Assembly: GCF_000716605.1 (NCBI RefSeq)
Contig: NZ_JNXE01000012.1
Location: forward strand, 62,001-126,000
From: Streptomyces sp. NRRL F-525
GTDB lineage: Bacteria; Actinomycetota; Actinomycetes; Streptomycetales; Streptomycetaceae
Reading direction: 5' to 3'
Length of the DNA: 64,000 nucleotides
The position numbers and the translations under genes are program-made. The notes under the pieces were generated by a model that saw only the letters and a program-made list of their open reading frames with translations, did not search any database and was not told the DNA's origin. Positions 25,039 to 34,328 of the stretch are shown here, piece by piece. Position 1 is the first letter of the stretch, and each line of letters begins with the position of its first letter.

Positions 25039-26601
25039 GTGTTCCCGAGATTCCTCCGCACCCGGCCGCGCCGGCTGAGAAACGCCACCCTCGCCGCACT
25101 GTCCGCGCTCGTGACCGTCCTCGCGCTGGCCGTAGGCGTGCCGCAGGCGTCGGCCGCCGGCTCGCTGCCGTGCGACATCTACGCCACCGCCGGCACGCCC
25201 TGCGTCGCCGCGCACAGTCTCGTCCGGGCGCTCTACTCGTCGTACAACGGCTCGCTGTACCAGGTGCAGCGGGCCTCCGACAGCGCCACCGCGAACATCG
25301 GTCTGCTGGCGGCCGGGGGGTATGCCAACGCGGCGGCGCAGGACTCGTTCTGTGCCGGTACGACCTGCGTCATCACCAAGATCTACGACCAGTCCGCGCG
25401 CCACAACGACCTCACGATCGAGGGCGCGGGCGGGGCCGGTGTCGCCGATGTCGGGGCGCCCGCGGACGCGCTGCCGGTGACCGCCGGCGGGCATCAGGTC
25501 TACGGCCTGGAGATCTCGGCCGGCATGGGCTACCGCGACAACTCCACCTCGGGCGTGGCCACCAACGGTGCCGCCGAGGGGATGTACATGGTGACCTCGG
25601 GCACCCACGTCAACGGCAGTTGCTGCTTCGACTACGGCAACGCCGAGACCAACAACCAGGACACCGGCAACGGTCACATGGACGCGATCAACTTCGGTAC
25701 GGAGTGCTGGTTCGCGCCCTGCTACGGCAGCGGCCCCTGGGTGCAGGCCGACCTGGAGAACGGGCTGTTCCAGTCGGACTCCGGGTACAGCAAGAACACG
25801 GCGAACACCGGCACCGGAGCGATACCGTTCGTCACCGCTTTGCTGAAAAACAACGGTCAGGACCATTTCGCGCTGAAATCCGGAAACGCGCAGTCGGGGA
25901 GTCTCACGACCTCCTATTCCGGGGGTGAACCCACCACGAGCGGTTACTCACCCATGCATCAGGAAGGCGCGATCGTCCTGGGCACCGGCGGGGACAACAG
26001 CAACGGCTCCATCGGCTCGTTCTTCGAGGGCGTCATGACCGCCGGCATCCCGACCGACGCCGCCGACAACTCCGTACAGGCGAACATCGTCTCCGTCGGC
26101 TACGGCGCCTCGACCGGCACCACCGGGACGCTGGCGGCCGGTTCGGAGATCTCGCTGCGGGCGACCACCTCGTGCTGCACCGGCGACTACATCCGCCACC
26201 AGAACAACGCGGCGGTCCTCTCGGCGATCACGTCCAGCAGCGCGGCACTCGACAAGAGCGACGCCACCTGGATCGTCCGCAGGGGACTCGCCGACAGCTC
26301 CTGCTATTCGTTCGAGTCACGGAACTATCCCGGTGACTTCCTGCGGCACTACAACTACCAGCTCTATCGCCAACCCATGGTCGGGACAACGCAGTTCAGA
26401 CAGGACGCCACGTTCTGCGCCTCGACCGGCAAGAGCGGCACGGGCACGTCGTTCGCGTCGTACAACTACCCGACCAGATATCTCCGGCACTACAACTACA
26501 ACGTCTACATCGCGAGCGACGGCGGCTCCAACGCCTTCGACAGCGCGACCTCGTGGACGGACGACGTGAGCTGGGTCGTCACGGCTCCCTGGGCGCCGTA
26601 G
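25039..26601 (+). CDS. Secreted alpha-L-arabinofuranosidase, GH54 with CBM42
   Basis: A 520-residue exported enzyme that releases arabinose from arabinoxylan or arabinan. The signal peptide is about residues 1-39 (cleavage after ASA). The GH54 domain begins PCDIYATAGTPCVAAHSLVRALYSSYNGSLYQV. It contains GMGYRDNSTSGVA and HVNGSCCFDYGNAET, the region of the family nucleophile Glu, and GGDNSNGSIGSFFEGVMTAGIP. The CBM42 beta-trefoil follows from about residue 365, with repeats YIRHQN, FLRHYNY and YLRHYNYNVY that bind arabinose side chains. Full length is as expected. Three phased repeats upstream suggest substrate-dependent control. Confidence 0.92.
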   Translation: MFPRFLRTRPRRLRNATLAALSALVTVLALAVGVPQASAAGSLPCDIYATAGTPCVAAHSLVRALYSSYNGSLYQVQRASDSATANIGLLAAGGYANAAAQDSFCAGTTCVITKIYDQSARHNDLTIEGAGGAGVADVGAPADALPVTAGGHQVYGLEISAGMGYRDNSTSGVATNGAAEGMYMVTSGTHVNGSCCFDYGNAETNNQDTGNGHMDAINFGTECWFAPCYGSGPWVQADLENGLFQSDSGYSKNTANTGTGAIPFVTALLKNNGQDHFALKSGNAQSGSLTTSYSGGEPTTSGYSPMHQEGAIVLGTGGDNSNGSIGSFFEGVMTAGIPTDAADNSVQANIVSVGYGASTGTTGTLAAGSEISLRATTSCCTGDYIRHQNNAAVLSAITSSSAALDKSDATWIVRRGLADSSCYSFESRNYPGDFLRHYNYQLYRQPMVGTTQFRQDATFCASTGKSGTGTSFASYNYPTRYLRHYNYNVYIASDGGSNAFDSATSWTDDVSWVVTAPWAP

Positions 26602-27838
26602 CGGCCAAGTCCGCTGCCTCCACGGGGAGTTCGGCGGTGACCGTGAAGCCGCCGCGTGGTGACGGGCCGGCCCGCAAGGAGCCGCCCGCCACCGCGAGGC
26701 GTTCCGTGAGGCCCTTCAGGCCGGTCCCGCCGACGCCCTCGGCGGGGCCGGTCGCCGATGAGTCGCCCGTGCCGTCGTCGGCGATGGTGAGGCGGACGCG
26801 GTCCAGGATGCCGTCGAGGGTGATCTCGCAGCGGGTGGCACGGCTGTGCCGTACGGCATTGGTGACCGCCTCGCGGACCACCCAGCCCAGCAGGGCCTCG
26901 TTCTGCGGGGTCAGGGGCGGGCCCGACTGGCGGACCACCGGGTCGATGTCGGCGGCGGACAGGGCGGAGCGGGCGCGGTCCAGTTCGGTGGCGAGGCTGC
27001 CCTCGCGGTAACCGGTGACCGCCTCGCGGATCTCGGTGAGCGCCTGCCGGCCCACGGCCTCGATGTCGGTGATCTGGCCGAGCGCGGCCTCCATGTCGCG
27101 GGGTGCGAGACGCCGGGCCGCCTCCGACTTCACGACGATCACCGAGAGGGTGTGCCCCAGCAGGTCGTGCAGGTCGCGGGAGAACCGCATCCGTTCCTTC
27201 TCGACCGCGCGGCGGGCCAACTCCTCGCGGGCGGCGCGCAGTTCGCGTACGGCCTCGGAGAGGGAGAGGATCGCCGCGGTCACCATCGTGGACAGGAACG
27301 TGCCGTAGGCGACGTTGATCGCGTCCCAGCCCGCCCGGTACACGGAGACCGCGGCGGCGAGGGCGGTCAGGGCGAGGCCGACCTGGCCGAGGCGCGGGCC
27401 CCGGACGACGGCGCCCGTGGCGAGGCCGAGGAGGGGGAAGAAGTAGAGCCAGCTGCCGCCGTAGCCGAGGGCCAGGCCACAGGTGATCAGACCCATCACG
27501 ACCAGTGCCACCAGCGTGGAGACCGCCTGGCGCTTCTCCTTCACGAAGGACCGGAACACCACATAGATGTAGAGGGAGTTGAAGGCGAACAGGCCCAGAC
27601 CGCCGATCCAGGGGTTGGAGGTCTTGCCCTGGAGGAGGTTGGAGAAGGAGCCCATGCCCATCAGCAGCCACGGCAGCAGGGAGAAGCCGGTCGGCGGCGG
27701 GCCCGGATGCTCGGGGTGCTCGCCCTTGCGGCGGGCCTCCTTCTGCGCGGTCTTGAACTCCGCCATGTCGGCCTTCCACTGGGTCCGCGCGGCCCGCCAC
27801 TGCTGTAGCTGGCAGGTGATCCCTCGCATCCAGGTCAT
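26579..27838 (-). CDS. DesK-type sensor histidine kinase
   Basis: A 419-residue membrane sensor. A charged N-terminal helix (WKADMAEFKTAQKEARRKG) precedes about six transmembrane segments (residues 55-200). The HisKA_3 dimerisation motif is RMRFSRDLHDLLGHTLSVIVV, with the phosphorylated His in DLHD. The ATPase part has NAVRHSRAT, IADDGTGDSS and GTGLKGLTERL. It overlaps the end of the arabinofuranosidase gene tail to tail by 23 bases. It is 17 bases after the ABC permease gene, so it is co-transcribed with the transporter. The response regulator at 24045 is the probable partner. Confidence 0.9.
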   Translation of the reverse strand: MTWMRGITCQLQQWRAARTQWKADMAEFKTAQKEARRKGEHPEHPGPPPTGFSLLPWLLMGMGSFSNLLQGKTSNPWIGGLGLFAFNSLYIYVVFRSFVKEKRQAVSTLVALVVMGLITCGLALGYGGSWLYFFPLLGLATGAVVRGPRLGQVGLALTALAAAVSVYRAGWDAINVAYGTFLSTMVTAAILSLSEAVRELRAAREELARRAVEKERMRFSRDLHDLLGHTLSVIVVKSEAARRLAPRDMEAALGQITDIEAVGRQALTEIREAVTGYREGSLATELDRARSALSAADIDPVVRQSGPPLTPQNEALLGWVVREAVTNAVRHSRATRCEITLDGILDRVRLTIADDGTGDSSATGPAEGVGGTGLKGLTERLAVAGGSLRAGPSPRGGFTVTAELPVEAADLAATAPREP

Positions 27839-27855
27839 CTCTCTCGCTCCCCCGG

Positions 27856-28575
27856 TCACACGGTCCGCCCGGTCCGGCGGTACGCCAGCACAGCGTACGA
27901 ACCGAACGCGAGCAGCCAAGCCGTCAGCACCGCGATCGCGCCGAGTGCCGGGGCGTGCCCGTCGGCGACGGAGGTGCCGAGTTCGGCGAAGCGGTTGGTC
28001 GGGGTGTAGTGGGAGATCGCGCGCAGCCAGCCGGGGAAGAGGCTGATCGGGAACCACAGGCCGCCGATCACCGAGAGCCCCAGGTTGCAGGCCATGTTCG
28101 TGACGCCGGTGGTCTGGGAGGTGAGCCCGTAGCCGTTGCCGAGGCCGAGCAGGGTGAAGGGGATCGAGCCGAGCCACAGCAGCAGCGCGATCGCCGCCCA
28201 CTGCCAGGCGTCCAGCCGTACGCCGTTCACCAGTCCGCCCGCCGCGAGCACGGCGACGATCGAGGGCAGCACGGTCACCGAACCGGTCAGCGCCCGGCCG
28301 ACCACCACCTGCCGCGGGGTCATCGGCGTCACCCGCAACTGCCGCAGCCACCCGATCGCCCGGTCCTCGGCGACTCCGCCCCCGGTGTTGAGCGCGGAAC
28401 CGACCGCGCCGTAGGCGGCCATACCGACCATCGCCGTGGCCTTGTAGCCACTGTCGTCACCACCGAGGTTCGTGAACAGCAGGTACATCATCACCGGCAT
28501 CGCGATCCCACCGATGACGAAGCCGACGTCGCGCAGGGTCCGGCGTACTTCGAGGCGCAGGTAGTCGAACATCAC
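27856..28575 (-). CDS. ABC-2-type transporter permease
   Basis: A 239-residue membrane protein with six hydrophobic helices, of the ABC2_membrane type. The N-terminal YLRLEVRRTLRDVGFVIGGIAMPVMMYLLFTNL and the later PISLFPGWLRAISHYTPTNRFAELG loop are typical of drug or antibiotic exporters. Its start overlaps the end of the ATPase gene by four bases. It forms the channel of the exporter encoded here; the cargo is unknown. Confidence 0.88.
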   Translation of the reverse strand: MMFDYLRLEVRRTLRDVGFVIGGIAMPVMMYLLFTNLGGDDSGYKATAMVGMAAYGAVGSALNTGGGVAEDRAIGWLRQLRVTPMTPRQVVVGRALTGSVTVLPSIVAVLAAGGLVNGVRLDAWQWAAIALLLWLGSIPFTLLGLGNGYGLTSQTTGVTNMACNLGLSVIGGLWFPISLFPGWLRAISHYTPTNRFAELGTSVADGHAPALGAIAVLTAWLLAFGSYAVLAYRRTGRTV

Positions 28576-29495
28576 ACCGTCTCCAGTTCGTGTGTCGTCA
28601 GGGCGAGGAACGCGTCGTCGAGGGACGCCGGGGTGACCTCCAGGCCGCGGATCGCGTTGCGGGCGGCGAGGGCGATCACCGTCGCGTCCGAGTCGTCGGT
28701 GCGCAACAGCGCGCGGTCGCCGCGGACTTCGAGGGTGCGTACGCCGGGCAGCTGGGCGAGACCCTCGGTGGAGCCGCCCGCCAGGTCGAAGGAGACGAGG
28801 CTGCCGCCGGCCGCGCGCTTGAGCTGCTCGCCGGTGCCGTCCGCGACGATCCGGCCGCGGTCGATGACGACGATCCGGTCGGCGTGCGCGTCCGCCTCCT
28901 CCAGGTAGTGCGTGGAGAACAGCACGGTGTGCCCGCGCCGGGCGTACGCCCGCATCGACTGCCAGAACGCGTGCCGCGCCTCCACATCCAGGGCGGCCGT
29001 GGGCTCGTCCAGGACGATCAGCGACGGGTTCCCCGCCAGCGCCACGGCGAACCGCACCCGCTGTGTCTGCCCGCCCGACAGCCTGTCCACCCGCCGCCCG
29101 GCCAGCTCGCCGATACCGGCCAGCTCCAGGGCCTGCGCGACCGGCATCGGCTTCGGATAGCGCCGGGCGACGAACGCGACCAGCTCGCCGACGGTGACCC
29201 GGGGCACCGCCCGCGACTCCTGCAACATCGCCCCGACCAGGCCGTTCCGCACGGCCAACTCCGGTGTCCCGCCGAAGAGTTCGACCGTGCCGGCGTCGGG
29301 CGCGTTCAGCCCGAGCAGCAGCGAGATCGTCGTCGACTTGCCCGCGCCGTTGCGGCCGAGCAGCGCGACCGTCTCGCCGCGCCCGATCTCCAGGTCCATA
29401 CCGTCCACGGCACGCACCGCGCCGAAGGTCTTGACCGCCCCCGCGAAAGACACGGCAGCCGCTGTCCGGTCCGCCGCCCCACCTGTCTGTGTCAT
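28572..29495 (-). CDS. ABC transporter ATP-binding protein
   Basis: A 307-residue DrrA/CcmA-type ATPase. Walker A GRNGAGKST, signature LSGGQTQRV, Walker B LIVLDEPTAAL and the switch His in LFSTHYLEEAD are all intact. A C-terminal DUF4162-like tail ends the protein. It is the first gene of an ATPase - permease - histidine kinase operon, an arrangement often used to sense and export envelope-active compounds. Confidence 0.92.
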   Translation of the reverse strand: MTQTGGAADRTAAAVSFAGAVKTFGAVRAVDGMDLEIGRGETVALLGRNGAGKSTTISLLLGLNAPDAGTVELFGGTPELAVRNGLVGAMLQESRAVPRVTVGELVAFVARRYPKPMPVAQALELAGIGELAGRRVDRLSGGQTQRVRFAVALAGNPSLIVLDEPTAALDVEARHAFWQSMRAYARRGHTVLFSTHYLEEADAHADRIVVIDRGRIVADGTGEQLKRAAGGSLVSFDLAGGSTEGLAQLPGVRTLEVRGDRALLRTDDSDATVIALAARNAIRGLEVTPASLDDAFLALTTHELETV

Positions 29496-29654
29496 GGCTA
29501 CGACGCTACGGATCCGGCCCCCTCGCCCGGCAGATGCGCATGTACGGACTCGGGCAGGACAAATGTCACCGACGGCGGCGCGGACACCTACCTGACGCAC
29601 CGTCAGGAGCCTTCACAAGTGCGGGGCGCTCGGCTATACAGAAGGGCGCCGGAC

Positions 29655-29668
29655 TGGAACGCGTTCTA
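29655..29668. promoter_or_regulatory. KstR-type operator (site 3)
   Basis: TGGAACGCGTTCTA matches TNNAACNNGTTNTA at every fixed base. It lies 83 bases before the ATG at 29751, at the head of the MaoC - alcohol dehydrogenase - SDR operon. Confidence 0.75.
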
Positions 29669-29750
29669 GGTCGGCCCGTGACGACCTCGGTGCGGCCGAC
29701 GGTGCGGACGGCCGCACCGAGGTCTTCGACCACCGGCGATCAGGAGCCCC

Positions 29751-30611
29751 ATGCCCATCGACGCAGCCCAGGCCCTCGCGGCCGAACCCCGGACCGGCGA
29801 GATCTCCTGGACCACCAAGGACGTCCAGCTCTACCACCTCGGCCTCGGCGCGGGCACCCCCGCGACCGACCCCGACGAGCTGCGCTACACCCTGGAGTCC
29901 CGGCTGCACGTCCTGCCGAGTTTCGCCACCGTCGCGGGCAACGGCTCACCCGGCGTCATCAGCGGCCTGTCCATGCCCGGCATCGAGGTCGACCTCGCCC
30001 GCGTCCTGCACGGCGGCCAGTCCCTGCGCCTGCACCGCCCGATCCCGGCCCAGGGCACCGCGACCAGCACCGGCCACATCGCCGCCGTCTACGACAAGGG
30101 CAAGGCGGCCGTCCTCGTCATGCGCACCGAAGTCGCCGACGCCGACGGCCCGTTGTGGACCAACGACGCGCAGATCTTCGTACGGGGGGAGGGGGGATGG
30201 GGTGGCGACCGCGGGCCGTCCGCACGCCTCGAACCCCCAACAGGCGAGCCCTACAAGGTGGTTGAGCGTGCCATCCGCGAGGACCAAGCCCTCCTCTACC
30301 GTCTCTCCGGCGACTGGAACCCCCTGCACGCCGACCCCGAGTTCGCCAAGCTCGCCGGATTCGACCGGCCCATCCTGCACGGGCTGTGCACCTACGGCAT
30401 GACGCTGAAGGCCGTCGTCGACACGCTGCTCGACGGCGACGTGACCCGGGTGCGCTCCTACGACACACGGTTCGCCGGGGTCGTGTTCCCCGGCGAGACG
30501 CTGCGCATCCGCATGTGGCGCCGGGGTGATGCGGAAGTACAGGTCGCGGTGAGCGCCGTAGAACGGGACGACGCGCCCGTCCTCGCCGACACGATCGTCG
30601 AACACTCCTGA
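29751..30611 (+). CDS. MaoC-family enoyl-CoA hydratase, double hot-dog
   Basis: A 286-residue (R)-specific hydratase-like enzyme that would add water to 2-enoyl-CoA. The first hot-dog half is degenerate. The second carries the catalytic DWNPLHADPEFAKLAGFDRPILHGLCTYG segment with the Asp/His pair of the family (D-x(4)-H). Length and two-domain shape match eukaryotic-type hydratase 2. It is the first gene of a three-gene operon with a KstR-type operator in front. Bacterial relatives hydrate steroid or fatty acyl side chains. Confidence 0.9.
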   Translation: MPIDAAQALAAEPRTGEISWTTKDVQLYHLGLGAGTPATDPDELRYTLESRLHVLPSFATVAGNGSPGVISGLSMPGIEVDLARVLHGGQSLRLHRPIPAQGTATSTGHIAAVYDKGKAAVLVMRTEVADADGPLWTNDAQIFVRGEGGWGGDRGPSARLEPPTGEPYKVVERAIREDQALLYRLSGDWNPLHADPEFAKLAGFDRPILHGLCTYGMTLKAVVDTLLDGDVTRVRSYDTRFAGVVFPGETLRIRMWRRGDAEVQVAVSAVERDDAPVLADTIVEHS

Positions 30612-30640
30612 GACAAGCCCGAGTTGAGGGGAGCCGCACC

Positions 30641-31717
30641 ATGCTCGCAGCCGTACTGCACGAGATAGGCCAGGACAAACTGGAGGTCCTCGACGACGTC
30701 GAGGCGACGGGCTTCGGGCCCGGTCGGGTCAGGATCCGGGTGCGCGCCACGGGGCTGTGCCACTCGGACCTGTCCGCGATGGCGGGCGTACTGCCACAGC
30801 CCGCGCCCTTCGTCCCGGGGCATGAAGGTGCCGGCGAGATCCTCGAAGTCGGCGAGGGCGTAAGCCACTTGAAGGCCGGTGACCGGGTCGTCGTCTGCTG
30901 GCTGCCGGCCTGCGGGGTGTGTCCGGCGTGCAAGCGCGGCCAGACCCAGCTGTGTCTGGCCGGGTTCATGAACGCGGGTACCCCCAACTTCAAGCGCCCC
31001 AGTGGCGATGTGTTCGGCTTCGCGGGCACCGGCACCTTCGCCGAGGAGGTCGTCGTCGACGCGGGCTGCGCCGTACCGATCCCCGACGACGTGCCCTTCG
31101 ACATCGCCGCCCTCATCGGCTGCGGGGTCACCACCGGACTCGGCGCCGCCCTCAACACCGCTGACGTGCAAGCCGGTTCGTCGGTCGCCGTGATCGGCTG
31201 CGGGGGCGTCGGCATCTCCGCGATCCAGGGTGCCCGGCTCAAGGGCGCCGCCGAGATCGTCGCCGTCGACCCGGTCGCCTCCCGCCGTGAGGCCGCGCTC
31301 AAGTTCGGTGCCACGAAGGCGATTTCACCGGACGAGCTGCCCGACGCCAAGCAACAGGTCACCGGCGGCGAGGGGTTCGACTACGTCTTCGAGGTCGTCG
31401 GCCGCTCCGCCACCGCCCGCACCGCCTACGAGAACACCCGGCGCGGCGGCACCCTCGTCGTCGTCGGCGCGGGCGCCCTGGACGACTATCTCCAACTCAG
31501 CATGTTCGAGCTGTTCTTCGACGAGAAGCGCATCCTCCCCTCGATGTACGGCGGGGGAGACGTGCTGCGTTCCTACGAGCGCACGATCGCCCTGTGGCGG
31601 GCGGGCCGCGTCGACCTGGAGAGCCTGATCACCCACCGCGTTCCGCTGGCCGACATCAACGAGGCCCTCGACCAGATGCGCCAGGGGACGGCCCTGCGTA
31701 CGTGCATCGAGATCTGA
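30641..31717 (+). CDS. Zinc-dependent alcohol dehydrogenase (MDR family)
   Basis: A 358-residue NAD(P)-dependent medium-chain dehydrogenase. Catalytic zinc ligands are the Cys of GLCHSD, the His-Glu of GHEGAGEI and a later Cys (LIGCGVTTG). The structural zinc lobe has four Cys in ACGVCPACKRGQTQLC. The Rossmann motif is GCGGVGISAIQGA. It resembles class III-type alcohol dehydrogenases that act on larger or branched alcohols. It follows MaoC by 29 bases and precedes the SDR gene by nine, so it belongs to the same operon. Confidence 0.9.
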   Translation: MLAAVLHEIGQDKLEVLDDVEATGFGPGRVRIRVRATGLCHSDLSAMAGVLPQPAPFVPGHEGAGEILEVGEGVSHLKAGDRVVVCWLPACGVCPACKRGQTQLCLAGFMNAGTPNFKRPSGDVFGFAGTGTFAEEVVVDAGCAVPIPDDVPFDIAALIGCGVTTGLGAALNTADVQAGSSVAVIGCGGVGISAIQGARLKGAAEIVAVDPVASRREAALKFGATKAISPDELPDAKQQVTGGEGFDYVFEVVGRSATARTAYENTRRGGTLVVVGAGALDDYLQLSMFELFFDEKRILPSMYGGGDVLRSYERTIALWRAGRVDLESLITHRVPLADINEALDQMRQGTALRTCIEI

Positions 31718-31726
31718 GGACCGGGT

Positions 31727-32677
31727 ATGTCGTTGCCACTTGAGGGACTTGCGGCGATCGTCACCGGCGCCGGACGCGGGCTCGGCCGGGCCGAGGCGCT
31801 GGAGCTCGGCCGGCTCGGCGCGGCCGTCGTCGTCAACGACTACGGGCAGCCGGGCCGGGACGGTTCGGGGGCGGCCTCCGCCGGTCCCGCCGAGGAGGTC
31901 GCCGCCGAGATCCGCGCGGCGGGCGGCCGCGCCACCGCCCACACCGGGGACGTCGCCGACTTCCAACAGGCCGCCGAACTGGTCGAGTTGGCGGTCGCCG
32001 AGTTCGGCAGGCTCGACATCCTCGTCAACAACGCGGGCATCCTGCGCGACCGCATGGTCTTCTCCATGACGGAGGGCGAGTGGGACGCGGTGATCCGGGT
32101 CCACCTCAAGGGCCACTTCAACACGACCCACTTCGCGGCCCGGCACTGGCGCGAACGCTCCAAGGCGACCGGCGCACCGGTGTACGGGCGGATCGTGAAC
32201 ACCTCGTCCGAGGCGTATCTCGCAGGCTCGGCCGGACAGCCCAACTATGCTGCCGCGAAAGGCGGAATCGTCGGCCTGACCACCTCCACGGCCCTCGCCC
32301 TCGCCAAGTACGGCGTCACCGCGAACGCCATCTGCCCCCGCGCCCGCACCCGGATGACCGAGGACGTCTTCGCCGGGTTCGGGGAGAACGGCGACGGCCT
32401 CGACCCGCTCGCCCCCGAGCATGTCGCCCCGCTCGTCGGCTACTTGGCCTCACCCGCCGCCGAGCGGATCAACGGCCAGCTCCTCGTCGTCCACGGCGGC
32501 ATGGTCGCGATCGTCGAACGCCCGCACGTCCAGGCCAAGTTCGACAGCAAGCAGGACCTCTTCAGCTACGACGAGCTGGACGCCGTACTCACCCCGCACT
32601 ACGCGGAGCGACCGCCGGGGGAGACGTTCGCGGCGGCCGAGGTGCTGGGACTCAAGCGGGAGCCGGACACGGCCTAG
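31727..32677 (+). CDS. Short-chain dehydrogenase, 3-hydroxyacyl-CoA dehydrogenase-like
   Basis: A 316-residue SDR resembling the dehydrogenase part of peroxisomal multifunctional enzyme 2. The cofactor motif is VTGAGRGLGRAEAL, followed by the LVNNAGILRD strand and the catalytic S-Y-K set in NTSSEAYLAGSAGQPNYAAAKGG. The C-terminal 60 residues are a family extension. With MaoC it would supply the hydration and oxidation steps of an (R)-specific beta-oxidation, and with the thiolase at 16508 the cleavage step. Confidence 0.9.
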   Translation: MSLPLEGLAAIVTGAGRGLGRAEALELGRLGAAVVVNDYGQPGRDGSGAASAGPAEEVAAEIRAAGGRATAHTGDVADFQQAAELVELAVAEFGRLDILVNNAGILRDRMVFSMTEGEWDAVIRVHLKGHFNTTHFAARHWRERSKATGAPVYGRIVNTSSEAYLAGSAGQPNYAAAKGGIVGLTTSTALALAKYGVTANAICPRARTRMTEDVFAGFGENGDGLDPLAPEHVAPLVGYLASPAAERINGQLLVVHGGMVAIVERPHVQAKFDSKQDLFSYDELDAVLTPHYAERPPGETFAAAEVLGLKREPDTA

Positions 32678-32686
32678 GGAACGCGG

Positions 32687-32718
32687 CGGCCCCGCCCGTC
32701 CGGAGACGAGCGGGGCCG
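32687..32718. terminator. Bidirectional terminator
   Basis: CGGCCCCGC and GCGGGGCCG arms with a 14-base loop lie between the SDR gene (ends 32677) and the small convergent gene (ends 32755). Confidence 0.7.
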
Positions 32719-32754
32719 TGTCGTGCGAGGTGGTGCAGGGCGTCTGACGTGTCG

Positions 32755-32922
32755 TCAGACCGCCGCGTACTTCGACTGCGTGGACTGCTCGGACGGCTTG
32801 CGGTGCCGGCCGTGGGCGGCCGAATCGCCGTCCTGCGCCGAGACCGGGCCCCGGTGCTTGCCGTGACCGGAGGCGTCGTGTGTGTCGGCAGACATGGTCT
32901 GCGCGGTGTTCGAGTCGTTCAT
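32755..32922 (-). CDS. Small His/Ser/Lys-rich hydrophilic protein
   Basis: A 55-residue protein beginning MNDSNTAQTMSADTHDASGHGKHRG and rich in His, Ser and Lys, with no membrane segment. GGGGTGA lies about nine bases upstream of the ATG at 32922; an internal ATG at the MSADTHD position is an alternative. Very similar short proteins are recalled from other Streptomyces, but no function is known. Being downstream of a promoter region with no other gene supports it being real. Confidence 0.6.
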   Translation of the reverse strand: MNDSNTAQTMSADTHDASGHGKHRGPVSAQDGDSAAHGRHRKPSEQSTQSKYAAV

Positions 32923-33047
32923 CGGAAAGTTCACCCCGTTGCAACATGATCCTTCATACAGCCCGGCGATCTTATCCAGCCGTTCCCGGGGTGACGCGAG
33001 GCGGACCGCCGTCCGGAACGAGTTCGTTACCGAGCCGCACCACTTCG

Positions 33048-34328
33048 TTACCCGACGGCCACCCGGCCTTTGAGCGGCGCTTCCCGCAAGGGCACCGGAC
33101 GCGGCGCGACCGGCACCGGAGGATCCGGTTGTGACGGCGATGACGGCGACGGCACGGCCTCCCCAGGCGCGCCCCCCGTCCCGTCCCGAACCGGATCCTC
33201 CGGGCGTGTTTCCCCCGTACCCCCCACGCCCCCCGTTACCGCAGGGGACCCCGCGTCCCCTGCTTCCCCCGTTCCCCCCGCCCCCCTGGGCACCGCGAAC
33301 CGCGCCACACCGCACGGCACTTCCGGTGTGGCGTACGGCAGTCGCAGCACCCCGTCCTCGGTCCACAGCCCGGCGCCCGCCAACCACCCCTCGGGCGCCG
33401 GGAGTTGGAGCAACTGCCGCTCGGCGGGCCGCCATACGGCGAACCAGGTGCCGGCCGGCCCGTCGACGCGCAGCGCGACCCCGCAGTTCTCCGGCATCAG
33501 CACCTGCCCCGGCTGGATCGCGAACGGCGTCACCGTGCAGTCCGGCAGCCGCAGGCACTCCGGGAACCGCACCGGCAGCGTGGACCCGACCACCCCCCAG
33601 CCCAGCCGTTCCCCCCGCCCCGGCGCCGGCGCGTCCGAGCCGATCAGCAGCAGCCCGCTGTCGGGGTCGGCCGCGAGCAGCCGGTCGTCGCTGTCCGCGG
33701 CGATCTGCAGCAGCGGCGACACCTCCCCGTCCCGTTCCAGGTCGACCACGATCGCCTTGGTCCGCCCGCCGACCTCCCGGTCCAGCGCCAGCATCCGCCC
33801 GGCCCGGTCCAGCCAGACCCCGCCCGAGCAGCGCCCCGGGACCATCGCGAGATGCTCGGGCCCGAACGCCCCGCCCGCCACCAGCCACACGGCGGTCGAG
33901 CGCCGGCCCACGGCGAGGGCGTACGCCTTCTCGCCCCCCGGCGCGGGCGGCAGCAGCCGCAGCCGGGTGTCCGGGTCCGGGCACTCGACCGCGCCGAGCG
34001 GCAGCTCACCGGTGCCCGGGCCGGTCGGGTAGAGCAGCGAGAACGCGTGCCGCCCGTCGACCAGCCGCCGGATGAGCACCCGCCCGTCGCCCATCGGCTG
34101 GACCTCGGTGCCGGGCTCCTCGGGCTGGTTGCCGGGCAGCGGCACGGCGTACGGCTCGGGGCCGTCCAGCGTCCACCGCTCCGGGAACAGGCAGTCACCG
34201 GCCGGCGCGAGGCGGGCGGCGTACGCCCCGTCCGCGGTGATCGCACACGCGGTGCCATCGGTCCGCGGTTCCCCGCACTCGTCCTCGTCCTCGTCGTGAG
34301 CCGTGGGCTCGATCGCACAGGCCGTCAT
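33048..34328 (-). CDS. Hypothetical beta-propeller-like protein with Pro/Gly-rich tail
   Basis: A 426-residue protein with no recognised enzyme motif. The N-terminus has an acidic DEDEDECGEP run and cysteines. The middle (about residues 60-340) repeats strand pairs such as GRVLIRRLVDGRHAFSLLYP and RLLAADPDSGLLLIGSD, suggesting a WD40/Kelch-type propeller. The last 80 residues are a low-complexity mix of P, G, T and S. It looks soluble and lacks a signal peptide. It is divergent from the Nif3-like gene. Confidence 0.6.
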   Translation of the reverse strand: MTACAIEPTAHDEDEDECGEPRTDGTACAITADGAYAARLAPAGDCLFPERWTLDGPEPYAVPLPGNQPEEPGTEVQPMGDGRVLIRRLVDGRHAFSLLYPTGPGTGELPLGAVECPDPDTRLRLLPPAPGGEKAYALAVGRRSTAVWLVAGGAFGPEHLAMVPGRCSGGVWLDRAGRMLALDREVGGRTKAIVVDLERDGEVSPLLQIAADSDDRLLAADPDSGLLLIGSDAPAPGRGERLGWGVVGSTLPVRFPECLRLPDCTVTPFAIQPGQVLMPENCGVALRVDGPAGTWFAVWRPAERQLLQLPAPEGWLAGAGLWTEDGVLRLPYATPEVPCGVARFAVPRGAGGTGEAGDAGSPAVTGGVGGTGETRPEDPVRDGTGGAPGEAVPSPSSPSQPDPPVPVAPRPVPLREAPLKGRVAVG

